Of a stretch of 64,000 nt of DNA, positions 54,292-64,000 are shown piece by piece. A model generated the notes under the pieces. It made no database searches. It saw only the letters and a program-made list of their open reading frames with translations, and was not told where the DNA came from. Position 1 is the stretch's first letter. Each line of letters starts with the position of its first letter. A program made the position numbers and the translations under genes. This stretch comes from Tetracentron sinense (Eukaryota; Streptophyta; Magnoliopsida; Trochodendrales; Trochodendraceae). The DNA lies in the NCBI GenBank assembly GCA_015143295.1, contig CM026551.1:15177827-15241826 (forward strand), in the 5' to 3' direction.

Positions 54292-55421
54292 CCATTCCCC
54301 CACCACCCCACAACTACTTTCCTATTTTCCTTCAAAAGCTCCAAAGAACCTCAATCCAATCTAAGCCCAATTCATGCCCAGTCCAAGGCTAATTCAACCT
54401 AAGCCCAATTCAAGTCCAATCCATCTGAGCCCAAAAGGCCCAATTCAGTCAAAAACCTACCATCTTGCTTGAGCCAATCTGTTCTCGTGCGAAGGTTGTC
54501 GAACCAGGTTTTCGCTCAAGCCAGATTAGTATTGCTCGAGCGAATATGCTCATTCACCTAAAATTCAGGCATGTCAGTTATCCCCAATACAAGCCAGGGC
54601 CCATTTTTGGAAATCAGCATCTTGCTCGAGCAAACTCAGGTTAGCTCAAGAGAATTCACAAACCAGTAGCTAGCTAAAAACCTAAGTCTATGTCTTCTTA
54701 TTACTCACGGGTTTGGCATCTCACTCAAGAAAATATCACAAACAGTTCACAAAACCATTTGTTTCCCCCTTTGGTGACCCTAATCCTTCTATTAAATACC
54801 ACACTACTAAAAAAAGACCTAACCACAAGCCTTTAACCCATTCCAAAAAAAATTGAGAGAGAGCCTCTCCCCCCTTACTGAAATCCTACAATTAATCCCT
54901 TGCAATTTTGAGAGAGCATCTTAGACTTCAAACCTTTACATTTTTGAACCAAAGTGATTGAGTTGGGCACTCTAGGGTGGAAGCTTTAAGCCATACCCCT
55001 TACAAGACAATTTTGAGAGAACATCTTAGACTTCAAACCTTTGCATTTTTGAACCATTGAGTTGGTACTTTAGGGTGGAAGCTTTAAGCCATACCCCTTA
55101 CAAGACAACTCTCCTTTGAGCATACTCCTTACCTTGTAGCATTAAGGAGGAGAGTAGATGAGCATGTTCTCCTCCTTTTTTTTTACCTTTTGTTTCCTTA
55201 TTTACTGTTTCCAAGATTTACAGTCCTCTTCTAGAAATCCAGGGAAGACCTTCCCCCTTTCGAGACTCATCGGGTCCTCCTATGTTATAATCTTGTAACA
55301 TAGGGTGGCCTCGAGTGAAGAAAGAGGGAAAGTACTCCTTTTTTCTTCGAAAATTATGGGAAGAGTAAAGGAATAGGGAGTGCAAAAATAGTGTGCTTAT
55401 ATGGGATTTTGGGTCGTGACA
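54292..55421 (+). mobile_element. LTR-like stretch, 1.1 kb
   Basis: Starts TGTAAAAACCCC and ends GGGATTTTGGGTCGTGACA, the same style of ends as the solo LTRs at 3.9 and 20.8 kb. It has GCTCGAGC-type motifs (54460-54680), a TATTAAATA box at about 54795 and a 105 bp tandem duplication. The flanking 5-mers do not match, so its status is uncertain. Confidence 0.5.
54904..55112. repeat. 105 bp tandem duplication
   Basis: AATTTTGAGAGAGCATCTTAG, ACTTCAAACCTTTACATTTT and GGTGGAAGCTTTAAGCCATA occur twice, 105 bp apart, with few differences. Confidence 0.85.
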
Positions 55422-56656
55422 AAGTTAACATACCAGATGGGGGACTTTTGATCAACCACAGGCCTACCCATATCCACTTATGTGGGAAAAAGAAAGGAAA
55501 CGTATTTGATAATGTTTTTTGCTCTGGTGTCGTTTTTGGTGTCCCGAATACATTTCGTTCGAACGAGACTTTAGGTTGCTCGAACGCATGTCGTAGAATC
55601 TGAATATTATGGGATTTAAACTCTATTTTGGCACCCAATCACCTCCTTAATCATTCTTAGTAATCCCTTAACTACCCCAACCCTCACAAGCCAGAAACCC
55701 AAATCCCAAACCCTAAGTCCAACCCCTGATTTCTCATTTCCTTCTTCTCCTAACCAAAAATTTCACTGCTTTTTGTGAGTGAGCTCCCATTTGCCTTAGC
55801 CTCTCAACTCCAAACCCAAACTTGTAGAACACCTCGGCCTAGACATCATCTTACTTTGTAGCTTTAGAGAGCAAATGAGGAGGTTTTCACCTTACTCTCT
55901 TCATCATTTACCTCTATCCAGTTTATTTCTTTATTTATGTCTTATTGTATTTCTTTTTGTACTAGTTGCTTTTTTTGGGTTCTAGTCCATTTCTAGAAAC
56001 ATTTTGAGAGTCCATCCTAATCCCTTGGTGGATCTCTTTACATTAATATTAATATGATAGTGTAAAGGGACTCCATTAAGAGGAGAATGAGCACTCCCTT
56101 CTTTTTTACATAATTCAATTTTCTTTATTACTTTCCTTTTTGGTCCTAGTCCATTTCTAAGACATTTTTGAAGTTTTCTTCCCTCTTAGCATTTGGGCCT
56201 CTCTGCATCAAATCCAATGATGTAGAGGGACCCCTTTTCAGGGAGAGTTCTTTCATTTCCTTTCATGCATTGTATATTCTTTATCTTTTTATGTCTGGCA
56301 TTAGTCAAGAACCATGTATTTTTGTTTTAGGTCCGGCAATGGTTGAGACCCCTTTTTCCTCTACCTATGTTATTTTCAGCCCCAAATCCATGTTTGTTCA
56401 AAACAAAGCACATTCAGTTCAAACAAACACGATTTTCGCCCTTTTTTTCCTTTCTTTTGGGCCAACATCTCTATTTCCCTACTAAATTAACCTTAGGTTA
56501 ATTTTTAACCATGGTTAGCTTATCATAGATTTAAAAATAGTGTTGCAAAAAACAATATTAATTTAGTTTAGATTTGGCTACTTAAAATAAAAATGTGACA
56601 AAAGAATCAATTAAAAAGATCCCCTAATTTCAATTAGAAAGTCATTGGCTCCTTTG
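55422..56656. other. Intergenic stretch with diffuse repeats
   Basis: TCTAGTCCATTTCTAGAAACATTTT and CCTAGTCCATTTCTAAGACATTTT-type phrases recur (about 55980 and 56144), as do TGATAGTGTAAAGGGAC-like phrases. This looks like old LTR-derived leader sequence. No gene is recognised. Confidence 0.35.
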
Positions 56657-56973
56657 GGCTCCGTTCTTTTGGTGGAACTTTTAAAATTCTACAACATTAA
56701 TGTTTTGGAACAAGAGGCAAGGGTATGGGAAGAGAGGGAAGAGGGTATCTAACCCTTTTAGTTGATGGTATCTTGAATTTATTAAGTTCAATTTAATTAG
56801 AAATTTAACATTTATGGAACTTAAAAATTCCAAAAAAAATTATGACACTATAAAATTTCATATTTGTAGAATTTTTGCATTCTATGGAATAATATAGTTC
56901 TAGACATTAAGTAAAATTAGGAATTAAACAATAAAAAGTCTAGACTTTAAAAGTTCCACCAAAAGAACAAGCC
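56657..56973. mobile_element. MITE, Tourist-like candidate (copy 1)
   Basis: Ends GGCTCCGTTCTTTTGGTGG and CCACCAAAAGAACAAGCC are complementary with two mismatches. The flanking trinucleotides are TTG and TTA, a decayed TTA duplication. Related copy at 61677-61983 shares ACATTAATGTTTTGGAACAA. Confidence 0.65.
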
Positions 56974-57658
56974 TTAAGGACAGTCCCTAATTCCGGAACT
57001 TGAGCTACCCTGCAGACGTCAAAGATTTGAACTTTACTACCATGACAGGACATGATAGAATTTTTGAAGGAACTAGGGTTGGCTGCTAAATTAAGTCTTC
57101 GAGACCTGCGAGTGGGCTCATTTTACCATTTAATAACTCATTCAACAACTCCTAATCACTCATTCAACAACTCCTAATCAGATCTTGGTAAATAAATATT
57201 TGCCTACTTGACAATTTCAAATAAACTTTTCATAAATTTCTAAAACAAGCAGCAAAAAATACCATTGAAATGCAAAAGTACATTAGTTTTGTGTGCACAA
57301 AATATAAATACAATTAAGCATACATATATAAGTACAAAGAGTCTTCCACTCCCTCTTCTCTCCTTAACAAACCCCAAATGAAGCTCTCTCCTCTCGTTCC
57401 TTCCCATTTGCTTCCTAAAACAAAAACAAAAACCAACTGCAATCAACAATACACCCCCACCAAAAAAAAAAAAAAAACACCCAAAATGCAGAGGTAAAAC
57501 AAATATACATTGCTGATCCAGGCTTCTTCCCTACACGTATAGGGATTCCTATAAAGTCCCTTCTATCCTTTCAAAATGTACATCCCAATAGTTAAAATGA
57601 TCAGGCAACACTATGATCGATCAGACGATTAAGATTGCTCGATGAATTTAAACAAGGG
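56974..57658. other. Downstream flank of psaF, no gene recognised
   Basis: AT-rich DNA with a direct repeat AACTCATTCAACAACTCCTAATCA (shown here in part: TCATTCAACAACTCCTAATC, about 57132 and 57159). No supported gene. Confidence 0.3.
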
Positions 57659-57870
57659 TTTTTTTTGTAAAAAACTCCCTATCTTTCAACTCTTTGTAAA
57701 TGTTCCCTTGTATTATGCCCCCACTAACATTTAAAACTTTTGTGAATCCATCCTTCCATCAAAAATATTAAACACAAGGAGATATTTACAAAAGTTTTAA
57801 AAATTAGTGGGGGCATTTTACAAAATTACAAAACATAAGGGGGTATTTACAAATAGATGTTTTTTACAAA
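57659..57870. mobile_element. Foldback MITE about 120 bp downstream of psaF
   Basis: The left arm has TTGTAAAAAACTCCC, GTAAATGTTCCCTTGT and GCCCCCACTAACATTTAAAAC; the right arm mirrors them (GTTTTAAAAATTAGTGGGGGC, GGGGGTATTTAC, TTTTTTACAAA). Its theme resembles the arms of the long inverted repeat at 45.8-47.2 kb. Target duplication not identified. Confidence 0.65.
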
Positions 57871-57990
57871 TCACAGATCGAATGGTTCAAATCAATGCAT
57901 CAGAGAGCTAAAATCAAATTATAAACACCAAACATATATAAGCATATGTACGTTAACAAAAAGAGAATAGAAATGAAATAAAACCTTAGA

Positions 57991-58683
57991 TTAAACGACG
58001 GTGACGTCAGCATCGTCGACGACGAGCTCTCCGTTAATGAGCTCTCTGTAAGCGGCAACGGGCCAGATGAAGCCTCTGAAGATAAGGCTCGAGGCCAACG
58101 GCACATCGATGATGATCTCCTTCTGGGTCGGTTTCTTATCACCTCTTATCGCAATCAGGTAGCTCCGACCCACCCACCCGATCCAACCCGCGATGTACAG
58201 GAACAAAATCCCTGGAGTGATAAACTCACCCCAGTGCCTCTGGTCCCCACTCACGATCAAGTGTGGTAGACCGTCTGATCCGCACAGAAGCCCTTGCTTC
58301 CCATAATTTTCGAATCTACGCTTCGTCTTCTCCATCGTAGCTTTGATCGCCAACGCCGGCGCCGAATCAGGAGCATAGAGCTTCAACGATGATTCTAGCT
58401 TTTTGAGCTGTTGCTTCTCGCGTTTAGCGAATTGCTTTGATTCTTTGCATGGCGTTAGGCCTGCGATATCGGCTGATGCGGGGAGTGGGGCCGACAAAAG
58501 AATGGAGGAGAGTGCCAGTGCAGCTGAGAACGCCTGGAGTGGCGATGCATTGGATGATGGTTCTGGGGTTGGTGTTGGGAGGGCTGAGCAGAGAATGTTA
58601 GAGCGTGTTTTGAGGTTGAATTGAGAAGTGAATTTTGGTTTGGAGATAGGTTTGGAGAAGGTTGTAGGGATGGTGAGTGACAT
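57991..58683 (-). CDS. psaF: Photosystem I reaction centre subunit III (PsaF), chloroplast precursor
   Basis: PsaF helps dock plastocyanin at the lumenal side of photosystem I for electron transfer to P700. The frame encodes 230 residues without interruption. Residues 1 to about 45 are a Ser/Thr-rich chloroplast transit peptide; about 48-71 is a hydrophobic thylakoid-transfer signal ending ASA, with the mature protein starting DIAGLTPC at 72. The Lys-rich helix at about 85-106 ([16 protein letters not shown]) is the plastocyanin-docking region. C79 and C134 fit the conserved disulfide. A membrane segment follows at about 155-178 ([18 protein letters not shown]), and the C-terminus ends [10 protein letters not shown]-like. 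Length and order match plant PsaF. The start was chosen because the next Met is inside the mature domain. Nothing looks damaged. Confidence 0.97.
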   Translation of the reverse strand: MSLTIPTTFSKPISKPKFTSQFNLKTRSNILCSALPTPTPEPSSNASPLQAFSAALALSSILLSAPLPASADIAGLTPCKESKQFAKREKQQLKKLESSLKLYAPDSAPALAIKATMEKTKRRFENYGKQGLLCGSDGLPHLIVSGDQRHWGEFITPGILFLYIAGWIGWVGRSYLIAIRGDKKPTQKEIIIDVPLASSLIFRGFIWPVAAYRELINGELVVDDADVTVV

Positions 58684-58984
58684 TTTTTTTTTTCTTCCTT
58701 TTTTCTCCTTTCTTTGGGTGCAGAGAGTAAGATGAGAGGAGTTGCAGAGAGAATAAGGTGGAGGGAGTGATTTTTGAATTAGTGGATAGGTGGAGGAAAT
58801 GAAGAGAAGGGAGGATAAGGTATGAGGAGTAAGTGGGGCTGAGCTGGGTGGCTGTGATTGGTCGTTGGTGTTTGGTTTTGGTGTCTCTTTGAGATTTTCT
58901 TTCTATCCTTAAGGGTGGGAGGATAATTTTGTATTTTTCCTTTTCTTTTTTCTTTTTTGATATTACATTTATTTATATATCGAA
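58684..58984 (-). promoter_or_regulatory. psaF upstream region
   Basis: A CT-rich leader on the plus strand (GA-rich on the coding strand) precedes the ATG. A CCAAT box (minus, 58861-58857) and a GATAAG I-box-like motif (plus, 58814-58819) are present; both are common in light-regulated plant genes but short enough to occur by chance. A TATATAAATA at about 58970-58980 is about 290 bp from the ATG. Foldback family F begins at 58985. Confidence 0.35.
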
Positions 58985-59315
58985 TCACAGTCAATCGCTA
59001 TTGAGCTCAGGGAGAGTTCGATAGCACCCATACGTCAATACGTGTCCTTTTTAATTCTTATTAATCATGGTTAAGATTCATTTATCCTTAGATAGTCAAT
59101 AATCTAACCGTCGTTTTTTAAAAAATTCTAAAAATTTAACCCTAGGATTAAAATTTATTAACCCTAAGATTAATTTTTTTATAATATTTTTTCTAAAACC
59201 AAAGTTAAAAGTGTTGAACCCTATGGTTTAATCATGGTTAATAGGTGTTGAAACGGCAACATGTTGACCTATGGATGAGATTGAACTCTCCCTGAGTTCA
59301 ATCGGATGTGTTTAA
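58985..59315. mobile_element. Foldback element (family F) upstream of psaF
   Basis: Left TTGAGCTCAGGGAGAGTTCG and right TTGAACTCTCCCTGAGTTCAA are complementary. The core has ACGTGTCCTTTTTAATTC, TTAATCATGGTTAAGATTCA and the mirrored AATCATGGTTAATAGG. It places an ACGTGTC motif about 360 bp upstream of the psaF ATG. Confidence 0.65.
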
Positions 59316-59858
59316 ATCTCATTATTTTTGGTTTTGGCCTCGGCTGCAAACAGTCCGATGGATTTTGCCACATCAGAATTTCTTCATGATTTGATAATGA
59401 AAATATTTATATAGGAAATATTTAACTTAGAGTCGCATTTCACTACGTAGTGGAATATGTCATCCTCATTCATTCATGCACTTTTTTAACACTCATCAAC
59501 TGTCACTTACTTATTATTAAGGGTATTAAAAGAGGCATGGGAACACGGTAACTAACTACATAGTCAAAAACGTGGTTGGCTAATCACTGTCCTAAATAAA
59601 TTGATCACAAAATTTCATGTGACAGAATCTGATTGGGTGTTTGTAAACTAGCTGCAATGCCCCCATTAGATTTTTTTGTCTTCGAGTTTTTGCTCAATTT
59701 CTGTTGTTAGGAATAAAGATTACCTACACCTCTGCTTGTGAGAGTGTGTATCCCATTTTGGGTTGGATTCATTCTTGTGAGCTCTAATGTAATGGTTGAT
59801 ACGCTCATGCGTTGGCTTGGCTTCAAATGCTAACACAGTTCAGTTTAGTTTAGTTTAG
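59316..59858. other. Intergenic stretch, no gene recognised
   Basis: No coding or RNA gene is seen. It ends in TTTAGTTTAGTTTAG repeats that lead into the T-run of the following SINE. Confidence 0.3.
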
Positions 59859-60103
59859 TTTTTTTTTTTTTTTTTTTTTGATAAACGTGGATGTCATAAG
59901 CCTTAAAGACTCTAGATCAATCTCATAATGCATAGGAAATACCCCACCCCATCCATAAGCCTTAAAGACTCGAGATCAATCTCATAATGCATAGGAAATA
60001 CCCCCACCCCATCTAACTGATATTAAGGAGAGCCTAAGAATCGACCTTGTGACCTCTAGGTTTACGGTTCATCCTTCGGCCACTAACTACACCCCGGACC
60101 TAC
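59859..60103 (-). mobile_element. tRNA-derived SINE with internal duplication
   Basis: T-run at 59859-59879 (poly-A tail on the minus strand), then GATAAACGTGGATGTCATAAG. The minus-strand head has TGGCCGAAGGATGAACCGTAA and AGAGGTCACAAGGTCGATTC as A-box and B-box-like blocks. ATAAGCCTTAAAGACTC through CATAGGAAATACCCC is present twice, about 64 bp apart. It aligns with 26422-26606, which has no such duplication. Confidence 0.65.
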
Positions 60104-60540
60104 ATAAAGCCAACTTAACCATATTTGTGATAACAAAAAAAAAAAAAAACGAATATTACATAGTTATCAAAAAGGATTAAAGATTACCGTGGGTTGATTA
60201 TGGATATAAATTCCGTTGAATTACAGGTGTCACAGTTGATATGTCAACCCTTTAGCTCAACTTGTATTGATAGGCTTCATAACCTACTAATAAAGCACAC
60301 CCACTAATCAAAGCACAGAAGCTAACCAAGCTAACGGGATTATGGCGTAACCTTATTCCATTACCAAAACAAAACAAAAAAGAGAATACTATAGACAGTT
60401 CTAACTGCCAATTGAAAATCCAACAGGCTAAAACATCAAGTGGGGTCTATCATTTAATGCAGTTGTGTCTTCAGCCTATTCAATTTTCAATCGGTCCATC
60501 TCTCTGTAGTTACTACCTACTATCGATCACTTCCAACAAA
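60104..60540. other. Intergenic stretch, no gene recognised
   Basis: Nothing supported; short frames only. Confidence 0.3.
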
Positions 60541-60544
60541 AATA

Positions 60545-60730
60545 CAGATGTGCTTTGAACTTACTAGATGTGCATATGGTCTCCACACGCTAAAAGGTAA
60601 GCATGTGGCATCCACAATTCGGGCAGAGAGAATGCTCTCCCCATATAGACGTGCTCTGAACGTACTAGTTGTTATGCATATGGTCTCCACACGCTAAATG
60701 GTAAGCATGTGCCATCCACATTTGGGGGGA
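60545..60730. repeat. About 103 bp tandem duplication
   Basis: GTGCATATGGTCTCCACACG, CTAAAAGGTAAGCATGTGGC and CATCCACAATTCGGG recur 103-105 bp later with small changes. Confidence 0.85.
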
Positions 60731-60779
60731 GAAAGAGAGATTTCATTTCTATTTTTAATGACCAATGGTCCCCTCGTCA

Positions 60780-61150
60780 ATCTAGGAGGGACTATTCCTC
60801 GCTCACATTGCCGACCCTTCCAACTCCCATTAACTCGGATTATTTTTTTTGACAGGTAAACCCTAAGAGTGGATGAATCTTAACGACGGTTAAATGAGGT
60901 TAGAAATGGGACACATGGCAAGCAAATGGGAGCCGAGACGGCTCTCTTTGCATCACGCATCACCGACCGAGGAGATGATTATTTCCATTTTTTTAATAAA
61001 AAATAATCTCCTTGCGGGTGCCGTGAGAGGGCGCCACATCTCATCCACTTTTTTGTTGTCACTTAATTGTGATTAAGATTCACTAATGGTTAAAAATATA
61101 ACTCCAGTTAAAGAGAACTAATCATAATTTAAAAAGGATAATTAACGAGA
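60780..61150. mobile_element. Decayed foldback element (family F)
   Basis: CTAAGAGTGGATGAATCTTA, ACGACGGTTAAATGAGG and GGGACACATGGC are family F core blocks; a mirrored CTTAATTGTGATTAAGATTC lies to the right. Ends are not defined. Confidence 0.45.
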
Positions 61151-61198
61151 AAAAGAAAACGAGACGCCACTCCTCACGGTACTCCTTACAAATCACCG

Positions 61199-61300
61199 TG
61201 TTTTTTTTTTTTTTGGAAACTCGGGGTGTCCCCAACCCTTTGGGTCAGGAATAATCCCCGAGGGTGCACGTGAGGCCACAACCCGCCACACCAGGTCATT
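61199..61300 (-). mobile_element. SINE-like remnant
   Basis: A T-run followed by GGAAACTCGGGGTGTCCCC and GTGCACGTGAGGCCACAACC. The layout matches 49340-49470. Orientation is inferred from the T-run. Confidence 0.4.
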
Positions 61301-61676
61301 TTCAATATGGCAAAATACACCTCTTATAATATATGTTCAGAATTAAAAAAATCCTTGTCATCACATATATATTTTTAAATGAAAAAATACTCTTCACATG
61401 TATTTTTCAAATTATAATACCCATTTACCTGTATTTTCTAGAATGACAAACATTCATCTTCACATGTATTCTAAACAACAATTGTTCAACTATATTGTTG
61501 AAAAAATCACATTTACGTATTTTTATTTGAATGACTAAAGCAATACTTTACCTATGATTTTCAATTTTCTCTTAATCCAAATGCAAATAAGTAAAATAAT
61601 ATAATTTTCACATTATTTTCAAGAATGCAACCAAATAACAGAAAATAAAAGTGGAAAATTTTCTTCCTCTAAACAA
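61301..61676. mobile_element. MITE-like fragment (family of 53813-54290)
   Basis: Repeated CTTCACATGTATTTTTCAAA and ATGACAAACATTCATC units as at 54.0-54.27 kb, and a right end with CAACCAAATAACAGAAAA. The left end is not visible. Confidence 0.4.
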
Positions 61677-61983
61677 GGCTCTGTTCTTTTGGTGGAATAT
61701 TTAAAAGTCCGGAACATTAATATTTTGGAACAAAAGCCAAGAATCTTGGATGAGAGGGGAGAGGGTTTCTGACCCTCTTACATGATATCTCATATTTATG
61801 GAGTTCAAATTAATTAGAAGTTCCACATCCATGGAACTTAAAAAATCTAAATTTTTTGGTGAACTTGTATCATATTTGTAGAACTTTTGCACTCCATGAA
61901 ATGATATAGTTCTAAACATTGAGTAAACTTGGGCATGAAACAATGGCAGTTCTAGACTTTAAAAGTTCCACAAAAAAAACACG
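61677..61983. mobile_element. MITE, Tourist-like candidate (copy 2)
   Basis: Starts GGCTCTGTTCTTTTGGTGG; the mirrored right side reads CTTTAAAAGTTCCACAAAAA. It shares ACATTAATATTTTGGAACAA and GGAACTTAAAAA blocks with 56657-56973. It inserted directly beside, or into, the fragment at 61301. Confidence 0.6.
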
Positions 61984-63345
61984 TAACACCAAACAAATCG
62001 CAATATATTTCATTTTAACTGCTCCAAGTCTGACTGCTTTTCCTTTTCTAGAAAGACCAGATGAAATGGTTAATCCAATCCAACATTCATTACACTATTT
62101 AAGTTTCTCTTAATTCTTAAGCCTTCTATCCCATGGATTAGGATCCCTCTTTTCTAGTTTTTTAGGCATTAACTATATAATTTCATGTTTAGATCTGGCT
62201 TAAAATATCATTAAAATTCGGAAGTGAGTTAAGGCCATCGACTGCCAGGTCCTTAATACACCTAAAAAATTGGGATTCAGTGTCGAAGGGAAGGCGATGA
62301 GATCATGCACACCAAGCTTCCATTGTGGTGCTAGTACATGAGATTCTAACCCTTTTGGCCTCTGCAGAGTGTAACAGCCAGCACAATCAGATGCAATGAA
62401 GAGAGTTCCCTCTTACATTCAAGTTGTTTAATGAAATGAAACATCCACAGGTAAAGCAATTGGTAACAAGTGTGGAAGAAGACAATGATAAAAAGAAACA
62501 GTTATTTACACAGCCTGCTTGCATGCATTTGGACCACCCAATAAACTATGCTTATGCCTGCAGCCCTCTATAGTTCTAACCAAGATAGCCTAAATTCACG
62601 ACATGCACTAAGCCACAAATCCACTACAATCTGTTCACTCTAAGCCCCTCAGAACTTACTATCACATTTTGACCAATAAAACGCTAAGAGAAGTGAGAAA
62701 CAGGGACTTAGAGATGACCTGCAAGTGGAGGATGAGATTTAGGATCTTCCACTCAAGCACTTCTCTTCAATGAAGTGTTCGGTTCGCAACCTGCATCAAG
62801 CAGAAAACAAAGTCTGTCATCCCCTACCGATTTGCATTGGCCCAAACAAGCTTATGTCTTCCTTTTTCGCATCACATAGTCACACACACCATGTCACCTG
62901 CTAGATAAATACAAATGTTGGAAATCATCTGGTAATGGTACCAATAAGTTGGGCAATTTAAATTTTTTATTAATTATTGGACAATTTTAAATTTTAAAAA
63001 ATTAATAAATAAATAAAAATAAAAATACTTAAGGTTAAGGCCCAAACCTCTGAGCAGAAAAAAGAAAAAATGTATTCGACAAGCTTTAACCTTAATACGT
63101 GACTCATCTCCTCCGTGCTTATCAGTGTTCCAGTTCATTTAAAATCAAAACAAGAAATGAAGCCCAATCCCTACCAGAATGAACAGCATCAAAACAATCA
63201 AATATACCAACTACACTGCCACAAATGTCTTTAATAAAGACAGTACATTGTGTTACCCAAATACTAAAATGACTGCAAATGTCATACACAAATCCCATCT
63301 GACAAAGATTAATATTGAATCAGGATCGGAGGAGAGGAAGAAGCT
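61984..63345. other. Intergenic or gene-end stretch
   Basis: Less repetitive than the rest of the window. On the minus strand, TTGATGCAG at 62800-62791 is a possible splice acceptor followed by GTTGCGAACCGAACACTTCA and a stop, so a terminal exon of a gene lying beyond the right edge is possible (reading ...VANRTLH in one phase). No upstream exon was found in the window. Confidence 0.25.
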
Positions 63346-63353
63346 GTCCTAAC

Positions 63354-63817
63354 CAAGGTTTTTAATTATGAAATTTGCGACGATTTCGGCCAGCCAACCC
63401 GAACCGAAATCCCGAAAATTTGCGGGGATTTCGGCAAAATTTTGAAATCCAAAATATTAATATTTTATTATTTATATATACATATTTTTTTAATATATAT
63501 ATGTTAAAAGATAGTATTTTATTAAAATTTTATATATTTATATAATTTTTATTATTTTATTTTTAAAATTAATATATAAAATTTTGAAATTTCAGTAAAG
63601 ATTTTGAAACATTTCGAAATTTTAATAAAAAAACAACTAAAAAAAACCTATTTAAAAATAAAAAATCAGATTTCGGTCGAAATTCCGAAATGAAATCTGA
63701 AATTTCACCCAAAATTTCCGAAATCTGATTTTTGAAATTTCGGCCAAAATCTGATTTTCGAAATAAACTCAGTTTCAATGTCATTGGGGTTGGCCAAAAC
63801 CGAAATTTCAAACCTTG
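63354..63817. mobile_element. hAT-type non-autonomous element with perfect 8 bp target duplication
   Basis: GTCCTAAC flanks both sides (63346-63353 and 63818-63825). Ends CAAGGTTT and AAACCTTG are terminal inverted repeats. The subterminal parts mirror each other (TTTCGGCCAGCCAACCCGAA against TTGGGGTTGGCCAAAACC) and the inside is AT-rich with many ATTTCGG/CCGAAAT motifs. 464 bp, no coding capacity. Confidence 0.92.
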
Positions 63818-63825
63818 GTCCTAAC

Positions 63826-64000
63826 TACTATCTGTGCCACACTGCATATGCAGGGTGACTAGGAGGGACTAAGTAGGGTATTTAGGCTGACAATCAAACG
63901 AATCAAATGACACTAACCATCCAATCCATCAAATTATTTTGAACCAAGGAGAATATGGCAAAGGTTCAAAAATATTATCTTGAATTTTGTTACTTCCATA
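63826..64000. other. Right edge, nothing recognised
   Basis: Short stretch without visible features. Confidence 0.3.

Noticed and set aside
57900-58142. Minus-strand 80-residue frame overlapping psaF
   Set aside because: Out-of-frame shadow of psaF, which is clearly the real gene.
1-64000. CRISPR array, bacterial operon or a new multi-gene system
   Set aside because: Plant nuclear features throughout; direct repeats found here are tandem or transposon-derived without unique spacers, and the three host genes are functionally unrelated.

Overview
The window is nuclear DNA of a flowering plant, most likely a eudicot. The support is one photosystem I nuclear gene (psaF), one LOB-domain transcription factor gene of the LBD4 type and one coumarin-pathway dioxygenase, all with plant-type GT-AG introns or none, set in AT-rich DNA packed with plant transposons (Ty1/copia, Ty3/gypsy chromovirus, large solo LTRs, Helitrons, hAT, Mutator-like and Tourist-like MITEs, CACTA, tRNA-derived SINEs). 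The species cannot be named from the sequence.

Layout. 0-6.2 kb: a copia fossil, then a Helitron-like element with a 2.2 kb solo LTR inside it. 6.8-10.1 kb: an apparently intact three-exon 2-oxoglutarate dioxygenase gene (minus strand, scopoletin 8-hydroxylase type), whose 2 kb first intron is mostly a Helitron plus a Mutator-like MITE. 10.2-17.5 kb: a MITE cluster, a second Helitron in reverse orientation, an old LTR-like stretch with hAT-like inserts, and a clean hAT MITE. 17.7-25.2 kb: a broken chromodomain-bearing Ty3/gypsy element interrupted by a 2.4 kb solo LTR. 25.3-27.3 kb: MITEs and hairpins. 27.3-45.8 kb: gene-poor DNA with gypsy fragments, SINEs, a CACTA end, foldbacks and an LTR-like stretch holding a 181 bp tandem repeat. 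45.8-47.2 kb: a 1.4 kb long inverted repeat standing just upstream of LBD4 (47.8-50.6 kb). 51-57 kb: a SINE, LTR-like and MITE remnants. 58.0-58.7 kb: psaF, a single uninterrupted reading frame on the minus strand. 59-64 kb: SINEs, foldbacks and an hAT element with perfect 8 bp target duplications.

The three host genes have unrelated jobs (specialised metabolism, organ-boundary or vascular development, photosynthesis) and do not form a cluster. What links the region is a family of foldback elements with a shared core, many copies carrying ACGTG-type motifs; members stand just upstream of all three genes. I see no convincing new multi-gene system. The most informative signals are structural: two nested solo LTRs with exact target duplications (one checked by an empty-site paralogue inside the window), the 181 bp LTR sub-repeat shared between two LTR-like copies, and the long inverted repeat next to LBD4.
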